A DNA stretch of 64,000 nt, from the NCBI RefSeq assembly GCF_001594145.1, contig NZ_LVCF01000042.1, positions 164,516 through 228,515 on the forward strand. The letters are read 5' to 3'. A model generated the notes under the pieces. That model was not told the origin of the DNA. It did no database searches and was given only the letters and a program-made list of their open reading frames with translations. This DNA comes from Branchiibius sp. NY16-3462-2 (GTDB lineage Bacteria; Actinomycetota; Actinomycetes; Actinomycetales; Dermatophilaceae). Positions within the stretch are counted from its first letter, which is position 1. The number at the start of each line of letters is the position of its first letter. Shown piece after piece: positions 51,029 to 58,619 of this stretch. The position numbers were made by a program, and so were the translations under genes.

Positions 51029-51087
51029 GGGCCCAGTATCCGGGGTGCGGCGTGCAGCTGCCCAATCGTGGTGCAGCGCCGGGTCGG

Positions 51088-52065
51088 CTACGCGAGTCGG
51101 ATTGACTCGATGAGACCTGCTTTGGCAGCGAGGGCTTTGTCGGGGTCGTAGTCGGGTGTGGTCCCGATGAAGAGAATGTCGCGGTCAGCGCCCCCGACCA
51201 CGCAGGTCAGGGCCGGTTGCCGGGTGCGGACCCGCTGCAGGATCTTGCCGCCCTCACCGACCCGGGCGCATTCGTTGCGCAGCGGGTTGGCCACCCAGAT
51301 GGTCTGCCCGTCGGGATCCAGGCCGATGCCGTCGGGGGCGATCTGGGTGTTGGAGAACTTGGCAAGGGCGGGTACGTCGACCGCGGCGGATATCCGCCGC
51401 GTGGCCCGACCGAGGGGGCCGGGGTTGTTCAATGCCGACCACAACGGTGCCGGGATGAGGCTCGCCCAGATGCGCCGGTCGGTGAGTGTCCCGTCGTCGG
51501 CGATGGTGAAGGCGGTCAGACGCATCCCGAGGGTCTCGGCGACAACGAGGGTGCGGCCGTCGCCCAGCACAACCATGCCGTTGGGAAAGAGCAGTGGTTC
51601 GGTCGTGCCGATCAGGTGTCCATCGGCGTCGACGATCGCCAGGGGCGTGCTCGGTGGCCCGGGCGGTGCATAGAGCATCGAGTTGGACTGCTTCTTGCGG
51701 GATGCATGCAGGTCGAACCCGAAGTTGCCCACGTAGGCGCGGCCGAGCGGATCGACGTAGAGGTCGTTGGCGTCGCCGGTTGCGATGTCGCTCAGGTCGG
51801 CGTGCCAGACCAGACTGCCGTCGGCCTCAAGGCGATAGATGACCCGCTCGTCCATGGAAACCGCGAGCAGACGCCCGTCCGGCAGCCAATCGATCCCGCT
51901 GACCCGGCCCGGGATGCTGGTGATGTACTCGGCGTCGCCGTCGAGGGGTTTGCGCCACACCCCACCGTCGCTGACCATGTCCACGAACCAGAGCGCGTCG
52001 TCATGCCAGCGCAACGACTCCGGTGCGCCCAGTCCCGAGTGCACAATCTGGGTTGTCACAGCCAT
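51088..52065 (-). CDS. SMP-30/gluconolactonase-like beta-propeller protein
   Basis: 325 residues from ATG 52065. Six-bladed propeller of the SMP-30/gluconolactonase family: APESLRWHDDALWFVDM is the first blade with the metal Glu, IDWLPDGRLLAVSM and NDLYVDPLGRAYVGNFGFD follow (Asn and Asp metal ligands), and FPNGMVVLGDGRTLVVAET completes the signature. Probably a lactonase; the natural substrate is unknown. No signal peptide. It is divergent from the riboswitch-controlled exchanger, about 240 bp between starts. Confidence 0.83.
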   Translation of the reverse strand: MAVTTQIVHSGLGAPESLRWHDDALWFVDMVSDGGVWRKPLDGDAEYITSIPGRVSGIDWLPDGRLLAVSMDERVIYRLEADGSLVWHADLSDIATGDANDLYVDPLGRAYVGNFGFDLHASRKKQSNSMLYAPPGPPSTPLAIVDADGHLIGTTEPLLFPNGMVVLGDGRTLVVAETLGMRLTAFTIADDGTLTDRRIWASLIPAPLWSALNNPGPLGRATRRISAAVDVPALAKFSNTQIAPDGIGLDPDGQTIWVANPLRNECARVGEGGKILQRVRTRQPALTCVVGGADRDILFIGTTPDYDPDKALAAKAGLIESIRLA

Positions 52066-52137
52066 TGTCCGAGAGTAGGTCCAAGCGGGCGACCGCCGAC
52101 GACGATTCGCCACTGATCCAGCGGCGCTGCTAGCCTC

Positions 52138-52300
52138 GTGCACTGCGAAGGGGAGTAGCCCGGTCATCTCCAGATGACAGAGCTGGTCGACATACTGGCG
52201 CCATGCGCCCGGCCAGTTCGCCGCATCTGCGGTGGGCGAGACCTTCGGCCAGAATGCCCTGGCCGAGGTCTGCTCCGTGGTCCTCGGCCCTGACGAGGAA
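52138..52300 (+). ncRNA. yybP-ykoY (Mn2+) riboswitch with SD-sequestering expression platform
   Basis: AAGGGGAGTAGC (52148-52159) and GGGCGAGACC (52234-52243) are the two conserved loop motifs of the yybP-ykoY aptamer that meet at the Mn2+ site. Between them are hairpins GTCATCT/AGATGAC (52163-52178) and CCGCA/TGCGG (52221-52232). Downstream, three exclusive helices can form: 52241-52252 with 52259-52269, 52261-52268 with 52282-52289 (8 bp, perfect), and 52281-52286 with 52294-52299, the last covering the GAGGA ribosome-binding site. This fits translational control of the exchanger at 52306. Assigned by motif recognition, not a covariance search. Confidence 0.72.
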
Positions 52301-52305
52301 GCCGC

Positions 52306-53529
52306 ATGACAACCACTTCGCCATCACCGCCCGGAGTGCGGGTCCTGATCCGCTCTCTGCTGATTGCCGGCGTCATCGCCGTACCCGCCATCGTGCTGCG
52401 GCTCAGTTCCGCCCACCCCGTCCCGTGGATCCAACTGCTCATCTTCGGTGCCGCCGTCGTGGCGGCCTCCTTCGTATTGGCCTGGGCCGCGGAGGCCGCG
52501 CAGGTGGACGTCTCCGGGGGGCTGGCGATCGCCGTACTCGCCCTCATCGCCGTCCTACCCGAGTACGCCGTGGACCTCTACTACGCGTACACGGCCGGGT
52601 CCAACCCGGAATATGTGCAGTACGCCGCGGCGAACATGACCGGGTCCAACCGGCTCCTGCTCGGGCTGGGTTGGCCGCTCGTGGTGCTGGTCTCGCTCTA
52701 CGTCGCGAACCGGGTGTCCGACCGTCCGGTGCGCGAATTGGCGCTGGAGGCCGGCAACCGGATGGAGCTGGGCTTCCTGCTGGTCGCCGGCATCGTGGCC
52801 TTCATCATCCCGATCACCGGGCAGATCCACCTGGTGCTGGGTATCGCCCTGATCGCGTGGTTCGGCTTCTACATGTACAAGCTGACCCGGGGTGAGGCGG
52901 AGGAGCCGGACCTGATCGGCACGGCCGCCGCGATCGGTGGTTTGTCGCAGCGTCCGCGTCGCATCACCGTGGTCGCGCTGTTCATCTTCGCCGCGGTCGT
53001 GATCCTCGCCTGCGCGGAGCCGTTCGCCGAGTCGCTGGTTGCCTCGGGCAAGGAGTTCGGGATCGATGAGTTCCTGTTGGTGCAGTGGCTGGCGCCGCTG
53101 GCGTCCGAGGCGCCGGAGTTCATCATCGCGGTGCTGTTCGCGTGGCGCGGCAAGGGTACGGCGGCCATCGCCACGCTGATCTCCTCCAAGATCAACCAGT
53201 GGACGTTGCTGATCGGTTCGTTGCCGATCGCGTACATGGCCGGTGGCGGTCAGGCGGCGCTGGTGCTGGACAACCGGCAGATCGAGGAAGTCTTCCTGAC
53301 GGCCGCGCAGACCCTGATGGGCATCTCGATCCTGTTGGGGCTGCGGTTCCACCGCTGGGCAGCGTGGACCTTGCTTGGTTTGTTCGTGGTGCAGTTCGCG
53401 GTGACCGGCACCCAGGGCCGGTTGATCCTGTCCGTGATCTACCTGGTGATCGCGCTCGCGGTTGCGGTGGTGCAGCGCAAGCACTTGGTGCCGACGCTGC
53501 TAGCGCCGTTCCGCAAGACGCCTGCCTAA
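52306..53529 (+). CDS. CaCA-family cation exchanger, probable Mn2+/Ca2+ efflux
   Basis: 407 residues with about eleven membrane helices in two alpha-repeat halves. The repeats carry the acidic signatures VLALIAVLPEYAVDLYYAY (repeat 1) and QWLAPLASEAPEFIIAVLF (repeat 2), and TLISSKINQWTLLIG is the following segment; these are the cation-binding motifs of the Na+/Ca2+ exchanger superfamily. The upstream yybP-ykoY riboswitch element suggests that Mn2+ is the ion exported. GAGGAA lies five bases before the ATG within the riboswitch sequestering helix. The 3' end overlaps PAP2 by 30 bp. Confidence 0.86.
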   Translation: MTTTSPSPPGVRVLIRSLLIAGVIAVPAIVLRLSSAHPVPWIQLLIFGAAVVAASFVLAWAAEAAQVDVSGGLAIAVLALIAVLPEYAVDLYYAYTAGSNPEYVQYAAANMTGSNRLLLGLGWPLVVLVSLYVANRVSDRPVRELALEAGNRMELGFLLVAGIVAFIIPITGQIHLVLGIALIAWFGFYMYKLTRGEAEEPDLIGTAAAIGGLSQRPRRITVVALFIFAAVVILACAEPFAESLVASGKEFGIDEFLLVQWLAPLASEAPEFIIAVLFAWRGKGTAAIATLISSKINQWTLLIGSLPIAYMAGGGQAALVLDNRQIEEVFLTAAQTLMGISILLGLRFHRWAAWTLLGLFVVQFAVTGTQGRLILSVIYLVIALAVAVVQRKHLVPTLLAPFRKTPA

Positions 53530-54171
53530 CCGCGAGCTTCTGAGTGCGACCGCCGTCACCGTCAGGACGGCGGTCGCCAGCAGCCAGCCGCCGAGCACGT
53601 CGGTCGTCCAGTGGAATCCCAGGTAGACCCGCGACCAGCCGACGCCAAGCGCCAGGACGACGGCACCGGTGACGATCGCCGCCCTGGCGAGCCGCTGCTG
53701 GACCGTCCGCAGGAGCAGCAGAGACAGAACCCCGAGGAAGACCGCTGATCCCGCGGTGTGGCCGGAGGGGAAGGAGAACGAGTTGGGCGGGGCGCCCAGC
53801 ATCTCGGCCACGGGAGGCCGCGATCGGCGTACCAAATTCTTGACGATCACGACGGTCAGGCCGGTCAACCCCAGACTTGTTGCCAGCGCAACCGGCCCGA
53901 GGTAGTCGCGGCGGAGCGCCATCACCGCGCCCACGCAGCTGGCGAGGACGATCACGACGCCTACCCGGCCCAGCTGGGTCACGGCGTGCGCGACCGTGGT
54001 CAGCGTGGGAGTGCGTGCGTCGTCGGCCGCATCCTCGATGCGGGCGTCCCACCGGACCAGTCCGGTGTTGGTGCGGACCTGGATCACCAGGAGCACGAAA
54101 AGAAGCACCGCCCCGGCGACGATGCAAAGGGCGGTGGGGTGCTGCCGCAACTCGCCGCGGAATGAAGCCAT
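53500..54171 (-). CDS. PAP2-family membrane phosphatase
   Basis: 223 residues, about six membrane helices. The three acid phosphatase motifs are complete: KNLVRRSRPP, PSGHTAG and SRVYLGFHWTTDVLGG, with the catalytic His residues and Arg. It probably dephosphorylates undecaprenyl pyrophosphate or phosphatidate at the outer face of the membrane. The 3' end overlaps the exchanger gene tail to tail. The start lies 4 bp from the tRNA-Phe gene. Confidence 0.88.
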   Translation of the reverse strand: MASFRGELRQHPTALCIVAGAVLLFVLLVIQVRTNTGLVRWDARIEDAADDARTPTLTTVAHAVTQLGRVGVVIVLASCVGAVMALRRDYLGPVALATSLGLTGLTVVIVKNLVRRSRPPVAEMLGAPPNSFSFPSGHTAGSAVFLGVLSLLLLRTVQQRLARAAIVTGAVVLALGVGWSRVYLGFHWTTDVLGGWLLATAVLTVTAVALRSSRLGRRLAERR

Positions 54172-54174
54172 CTG

Positions 54175-54247
54175 TGGCCAGAGACGGGGTCGAACCGCCG
54201 ACCTAGCGATTTTCAGTCGCTCGCTCTACCAACTGAGCTATCTGGCC
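54175..54247 (-). tRNA. tRNA-Phe (GAA)
   Basis: 73-base cloverleaf: acceptor GGCCAGA pairs with TCTGGCC, the D loop reads AGTTGGTAGA, the anticodon GAA is at 54212-54214, and the T loop TTCGACC is intact. No CCA is encoded. Third member of a tRNA-Glu-Asp-Phe array. Confidence 0.95.
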
Positions 54248-54278
54248 GAACTTCACACCCACGAGTGGGTATGAAAAG

Positions 54279-54352
54279 CGACCCCGACGGGACTCGAACC
54301 CGCGACCTCCGCCGTGACAGGGCGGCGCGCTAACCAACTGCGCTACGGGGCC
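54279..54352 (-). tRNA. tRNA-Asp (GUC)
   Basis: 74-base cloverleaf with acceptor GGCCCCG paired to CGGGGTC, D-loop AGTTGGTTAG, anticodon GTC at 54316-54318 and T loop TTCGAGT. No encoded CCA. Middle of the three-tRNA array, 31 bp from tRNA-Phe. Confidence 0.95.
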
Positions 54353-54384
54353 TTGATGTGACAAGACCTGCAAGTTGCCTTGCG

Positions 54385-54457
54385 TATCCCCAACGGGATT
54401 CGAACCCGTGCTGCCGCCGTGAAAGGGCGGTGTCCTAGGCCTCTAGACGATGGGGAC
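54385..54457 (-). tRNA. tRNA-Glu (UUC)
   Basis: 73-base cloverleaf with acceptor GTCCCCA pairing to TGGGGAT (one G-U), anticodon TTC at 54421-54423 in the loop CTTTCAC, and T loop TTCGAAT. No encoded CCA. First gene of the array in the direction of transcription. Confidence 0.95.
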
Positions 54458-54534
54458 CTGTCCGACAGGTCCCGCACCGCAGGTGCCTAAGCCCGGTTCC
54501 GTCGAGGACTCCGCAACTATAGGCGAGGCGCGGC

Positions 54535-55575
54535 CTAACCACCAAAACGGTTAGCCCACGCCAGCAAATCCTCCAGCGGCCAGGTGTCGATGATGCGTTC
54601 GGCGGGCACGCCGAGAGCCTGCGCACGGGCGCATCCGTACTCCTGGAAGTCCAGCTGTCCCGGGGCGTGCGCGTCGCTGTCGATGGAGAACAAGCAGCCC
54701 ATCTCCAGCGCCATGGTCAGCAGATCGTCGGGCGGATCCTGGCGCTCCGGGCGGGAGTTGATCTCAACCGCCGTGTCGTGCTCCAGGCACGCCTCGAAGA
54801 CGGCGCGAGCATCGAACGTGGACTGCTTGCGCTTGCCGCGGTCGCCCTCTACGAGGCGGCCGGTGCAGTGGCCCAGGATGTTGACCCGCGGGTTGCTGAC
54901 CGCGGCGACCATGCGCCGGGTCATCGGTGCCTTGTCCATCGCCAACTTCGAGTGCACTGAGGCGACCCGGACCGCCAACCGGTCCAGCATCGCCTCGCTC
55001 TGGTCCAGCGAGCCGTCGTCGAGGATGTCGACCTCGATGCCGGGCAGCAGCCGGAAGCCGTCGACGTGCGCATTGATCGTGTCGATGACACCGAGTTGCT
55101 GGGTCAGGCGCTCGGCGGACAGCCCGTTGGCCACCCGCAGCCGCGGCGAGTGGTCGGTCAGCACCAGATACTCATGGCCCAGTTCGATGGCAGTGGCCAC
55201 CATCTCCTGGATGGGTGAGCCGCCGTCGCTCCAGTCCGAGTGGCAGTGGCAGTCCCCGCGCAGCGCCGCCCGCAACTCCTGCCCTCCCTCAGCCAGGTGT
55301 TCGGGCGACTCAGCCTCCAGCTTGGCCAGGTAGTCCGGGGTCTGCCCGGCCATCGTCTGCTGGATCACCGACGCCGTGGCCGGGCCGATACCGGGCAGAT
55401 CCTCCAGCCGACCCTGCTCGTACGCCGCGTCGAGCTCTGCCGGGTCGAGCCCGGCGACCGTGTCTGCCGCTTTGCGGAAGGCCTTGATCCGGTAGGTGCC
55501 CTTCCGGCCGCGCTCCATCAGGAAAGCGATGCGGCGCAACGCGTCGAGAGGTTCCAGTCCGTCCGGGGTGGTCAC
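54535..55575 (-). CDS. PHP-domain protein with N-terminal helix-hairpin-helix (PolX-related)
   Basis: 346 residues from GTG 55575. The N-terminal ~90 residues resemble the helical/HhH region of family X DNA polymerases (YRIKAFRKAADTVAGL, DLPGIGPATASVIQQTM). The PHP phosphoesterase domain follows: GDCHCHSDWSDGG (metal His pair), YLVLTDHSPRL, GIEVDIL, SVHSKL, ILGHCTGR and FSIDSDAHAP supply the metal ligands. The polymerase catalytic domain is absent. It may be a 3'-end-processing nuclease or phosphatase in DNA repair. It lies between the tRNA array and a divergent small membrane protein. Confidence 0.86.
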   Translation of the reverse strand: MTTPDGLEPLDALRRIAFLMERGRKGTYRIKAFRKAADTVAGLDPAELDAAYEQGRLEDLPGIGPATASVIQQTMAGQTPDYLAKLEAESPEHLAEGGQELRAALRGDCHCHSDWSDGGSPIQEMVATAIELGHEYLVLTDHSPRLRVANGLSAERLTQQLGVIDTINAHVDGFRLLPGIEVDILDDGSLDQSEAMLDRLAVRVASVHSKLAMDKAPMTRRMVAAVSNPRVNILGHCTGRLVEGDRGKRKQSTFDARAVFEACLEHDTAVEINSRPERQDPPDDLLTMALEMGCLFSIDSDAHAPGQLDFQEYGCARAQALGVPAERIIDTWPLEDLLAWANRFGG

Positions 55576-55623
55576 AGCCCAACCCTGCCACCGCCGCCGA
55601 CGCCGATGGGTAGGGTGCACGCG

Positions 55624-56085
55624 ATGAGGTTCTGGTTGGTCCCGCTGGCGTTGGCGCTGGGCGCCGCCCTGGTGTGGTGGGTCCGGCGCCGCACCGCCTC
55701 GACGTACGTCGAGTGGTTGATCCGGCGGGCGAACGGTGACCCCCAGCGGGGCCGGCGAGCCGTCGTTGTCACCCAGGTCGCCGCCCTGGTCGCGGCGCTC
55801 GCGATCCTGGTGCTGGCGGTCTTCGCGGAGCAGTGGAATCGATGGTTCTGGCTGCGAATCCCGTTGTGCGTGCTCGTCATTGCGACCTACGTGCCGTTGG
55901 CTGTGTCCCTTGCGCCGGCCCGGTTCCGGTGGCAGCGGTCGGCTGCGATGAAGGTCCTCGAACGCGGCGCCAGCGTGCCCGTCGCCGACGCCATCGCGGG
56001 GGCGGGGCGGATCTTCGCGCCGATCGGTTCGGTGGTTTTCCTGGTCGCCGCGCTACTGCTCAGCTGGCACCATCTGCAGACGTAA
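55624..56085 (+). CDS. Small polytopic membrane protein
   Basis: 153 residues with about four hydrophobic segments: LVPLALALGAALVWWV, VVTQVAALVAALAILVLAVFA, LRIPLCVLVIATYVPLAV and IGSVVFLVAALLLSW. Basic stretches (VRRRTAS, RRANGDPQRGRR) mark the cytoplasmic side. No family recognised. Starts 48 bp from the divergent PHP gene and overlaps the next, convergent gene by 26 bp. Confidence 0.6.
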   Translation: MRFWLVPLALALGAALVWWVRRRTASTYVEWLIRRANGDPQRGRRAVVVTQVAALVAALAILVLAVFAEQWNRWFWLRIPLCVLVIATYVPLAVSLAPARFRWQRSAAMKVLERGASVPVADAIAGAGRIFAPIGSVVFLVAALLLSWHHLQT

Positions 56086-56572
56086 CCGTCACGTTCGTCC
56101 CGGCCGGCGGGTTCGGCGACGGCACCATGCCGCGCGCCCGCTCGGCGATCGCGGCCTGGATCTTGGGTCGCAGGGTGTTGACGGTGAACACGATGGCCAC
56201 GACACCGAGCGCCATCACCAGCCGCGGCTGGCGCACACCGCGCTTCTCCAGGAGCGTCTGCACCTTCTGGTCGGCTTTGAGGGCCAGGCCCGAGCTGACG
56301 AGTGCGAACCCGGTGGCCGTCGCTCCTGCGAACGGTGCTGCGGTCTGCGCCCGACCCACCGCGGCGGCGGCACGCGGCGGCAGCTTGTTGTCCACGACGC
56401 CGGGCATCCGGTCGCTCACCAGCGCGGCCAACGAGGTCGCGGTGCGGGCCAACGAGACACCACGCCGGGCCGCACGAGGGACGCGCGCGGGGGAGACAAG
56501 GGTGATCGCGCCGGCTGTCAGGGCACTGATCGCGTTGCGGACCACGGGGTTGGTAGCGCTCAAATCGGGCAT
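56060..56572 (-). CDS. Conserved hypothetical protein with one or two membrane segments
   Basis: 170 residues. The pattern NPVVRNAISALTAGAITLVSP, then AAPFAGATATGFALVSSGLAL, then QPRLVMALGVVAIVFTVNTLRP suggests two hydrophobic segments around an Arg-rich amphipathic core. The Ala/Arg-rich middle (VPRAARRGVSLARTATSLAALV) and the polar Pro/Thr tail have no recognised domain. Convergent overlap with the membrane protein upstream of it. Function unknown. Confidence 0.6.
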   Translation of the reverse strand: MPDLSATNPVVRNAISALTAGAITLVSPARVPRAARRGVSLARTATSLAALVSDRMPGVVDNKLPPRAAAAVGRAQTAAPFAGATATGFALVSSGLALKADQKVQTLLEKRGVRQPRLVMALGVVAIVFTVNTLRPKIQAAIAERARGMVPSPNPPAGTNVTVTSADGAS

Positions 56573-56741
56573 ATGCCCACTCTAGGCGGGTACTCCAGGC
56601 GGGCACTCTCGGCGGGCCGATAGCGAACCCGGCGACACGCAAGGTTGCTTGCAGAGAGTGTTCAGCGCGGCGTCATAGCGTGAACGCTGCAGGAGTTGAC
56701 CGGCCTCGGGGGCCGTCGCACAGCTCGATGGGACGAACGGT

Positions 56742-58010
56742 ATGGCAGACATCGGACGACGCGCCGTAGTAGGCGGAGGTCTCGCAGCAGGCGCTGCTGC
56801 CTCGTTGGCGGCCTGCAGTAACGGCAACGGTGCACCGCCGCGGGCGCGCCTCGTGGCCGCCACCGCGAGCCCCTCCGATGCGAAGCCGTCGCCACTCATC
56901 GGTGACGGATCCACCTCCGACACCGGACCGCAACCGCACCAGCCGACCTGGCAGAAACTCCAGCCGGGGGACACCCCGCCGCAACTGGTCGTCATCTCCT
57001 GGGACGGCGCGGGCAACCTCAAGGGCAAGATGCTGCTCGACCGGTTCCGGGGAATCGCCAAGGAGACCGGGGCGTCGATGACGCTCTTCCTCACCGGGCT
57101 GTGGTTCCTTCCGTCGGCCAAGAAATCGCTCTACCATCCACCGAACAAACCAGTGGGCGCCTCGGCCATCGGCTACTTCGACGATCACTCGGTCCACGAG
57201 ACCATCCGTGGGATCGGTCAGGCGTGGCATGAGGGCCACGAGATCGGGACCCACTTCAACGGGCACTTCTGCGATCCCAAAGGGGTCGGCTCCTGGACGC
57301 CCGAGCAGTGGAAGGACGAGATCGCCCAGGCGAAGTCCTTCGTGCAGAACTGGAAGACCAACACCGGTTTCACCGACCTGCCCGCGCTGCCCTTCGACTA
57401 CGAGAAGGAACTCGTCGGGAGCCGCGCTCCCTGTCTGCAGGGCAGCGCGAACCTGCGCATCGCGGCCTCGCAGTTGGGCTGGCGTTACGACTCCAGCGCC
57501 AACGGAGTGCAGATGTGGCCCAAGAAGGTCCGCAACCTGTGGTCGGTCGACCTGCAGTCGATCCCGTTCGCGGGGCACGGCAGCCGCTCGGTGCTGTCCA
57601 TGGACTACAACCTGATGTACAACCAGTCCAAGGTCACGCAGGGTCCGTCGTCGATGCACGCCACCTGGAAGAAGGAAGCGGTCGCCTCCTATATGGCTGG
57701 CTTCAACCGCGTCTACAACTCCAACCGGGCGCCGCTGATCATCGGCAACCACTTCGAGACGTGGAACGCCGGGATCTACATGGATGCCGTCGAAGAGGTC
57801 ATGCACGAGGTGGCGAAGAGGCCGGACACGCACATCGTGTCGTTCCGCCAGTTGGCGGACTACCTCGACCTGCAGGATCCCGCGATCCTGGCGAGGCTGC
57901 GCACACTGCCGTTCGGCACGAAGCCACCGGGGGGCTGGTCGGAGTTCCTGCAGCCGCTCACCGGCGCCGCCGCGACAGCGGCTGAGAAATCAAACACCCT
58001 GCCGACCTGA
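56742..58010 (+). CDS. Lipoprotein, polysaccharide-deacetylase-like
   Basis: 422 residues. The N-terminus GRRAVVGGGLAAGAAASLAAC is a Tat-type signal with lipobox LAAC, so the protein should be anchored outside the membrane. The catalytic-like barrel starts near residue 85 (PPQLVVISWDGAGN) with GASMTLFLTGLWFLP, and HEIGTHFNGHFCDP matches the metal-His motif of NodB-type deacetylases (HEIGTH). Later blocks (WRYDSSANGVQMWP, HFETWNAGIYMDAV) fit the family's C-terminal half. The usual TFDDG Asp is seen as SWDGAG. Substrate probably a cell-wall or extracellular glycan. Confidence 0.8.
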   Translation: MADIGRRAVVGGGLAAGAAASLAACSNGNGAPPRARLVAATASPSDAKPSPLIGDGSTSDTGPQPHQPTWQKLQPGDTPPQLVVISWDGAGNLKGKMLLDRFRGIAKETGASMTLFLTGLWFLPSAKKSLYHPPNKPVGASAIGYFDDHSVHETIRGIGQAWHEGHEIGTHFNGHFCDPKGVGSWTPEQWKDEIAQAKSFVQNWKTNTGFTDLPALPFDYEKELVGSRAPCLQGSANLRIAASQLGWRYDSSANGVQMWPKKVRNLWSVDLQSIPFAGHGSRSVLSMDYNLMYNQSKVTQGPSSMHATWKKEAVASYMAGFNRVYNSNRAPLIIGNHFETWNAGIYMDAVEEVMHEVAKRPDTHIVSFRQLADYLDLQDPAILARLRTLPFGTKPPGGWSEFLQPLTGAAATAAEKSNTLPT

Positions 58011-58619
58011 GGCGTCCCTCGGCCGATCGATGATCGAGGTAACGTCCGTGAGCGACGGGCGGCGCGGCGTACTGGAGAAGCCGAAGTCGGGTGCCGGGTC
58101 GACCGGCGCGAGCGCGCCGAGGTCCTGACCGCGCCAGGTGCCGGCCAGACTGATGATGGCCCGTACGTCGTGTGCCCCGTAGTACTCGCGGCGCCCACCC
58201 CCTGCCGTCCCCCGGGTCCGCACTCCTCGCAGCACGATTCGTGCGATCGGATCGGTCAGCACCGTCATCGCGGGTGACTCGGACACCGCCCGCGGGATCG
58301 GCCACAGCAGCGCGCCGAGCAGCGTGCGCCGACCGATACCGAGGCGGACGGACAGCTCGTCGCTCTCGAAGGACCACGTGTCGGCGCTCGGCGTGAACCG
58401 GATGTCGGTGACGACTTCCGAGTCGAATTCGTAGGTCTGGGAGACGTATTGGGCAACGTCCCGCGTCGGCGCGACGAGGGTCCGGTGCCCGGTGGCATCG
58501 GCCACCATTGCGTCGGTGAAGCTGCCGAAGGGCGATTGCGGCCAGTGACCGATGACGACCCGCACTCCGGAGGTGCTGCCGGCTCCGGAAATCTGCCCGC
58601 GGAAACGATCCCTGATCAC
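57990..58619 (-). CDS. Conserved hypothetical protein
   Basis: 209 residues, soluble, no signal peptide. The N-terminal QISGAGSTSGVRVVIGHWPQSPFGSFTDAMVADATGHRTLVAP resembles a small beta-rich domain seen in actinobacterial hypotheticals beside trehalose genes; RRTLLGALLWPIPRAV is the most hydrophobic stretch. The C-terminal 40 residues are Pro/Asp-rich. No family motif recognised. The stop overlaps the deacetylase-like gene and the start overlaps the treZ stop by 4 bp, so it is the last gene of a treY-treZ-unknown operon. Confidence 0.6.
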   Translation of the reverse strand: MIRDRFRGQISGAGSTSGVRVVIGHWPQSPFGSFTDAMVADATGHRTLVAPTRDVAQYVSQTYEFDSEVVTDIRFTPSADTWSFESDELSVRLGIGRRTLLGALLWPIPRAVSESPAMTVLTDPIARIVLRGVRTRGTAGGGRREYYGAHDVRAIISLAGTWRGQDLGALAPVDPAPDFGFSSTPRRPSLTDVTSIIDRPRDASGRQGV

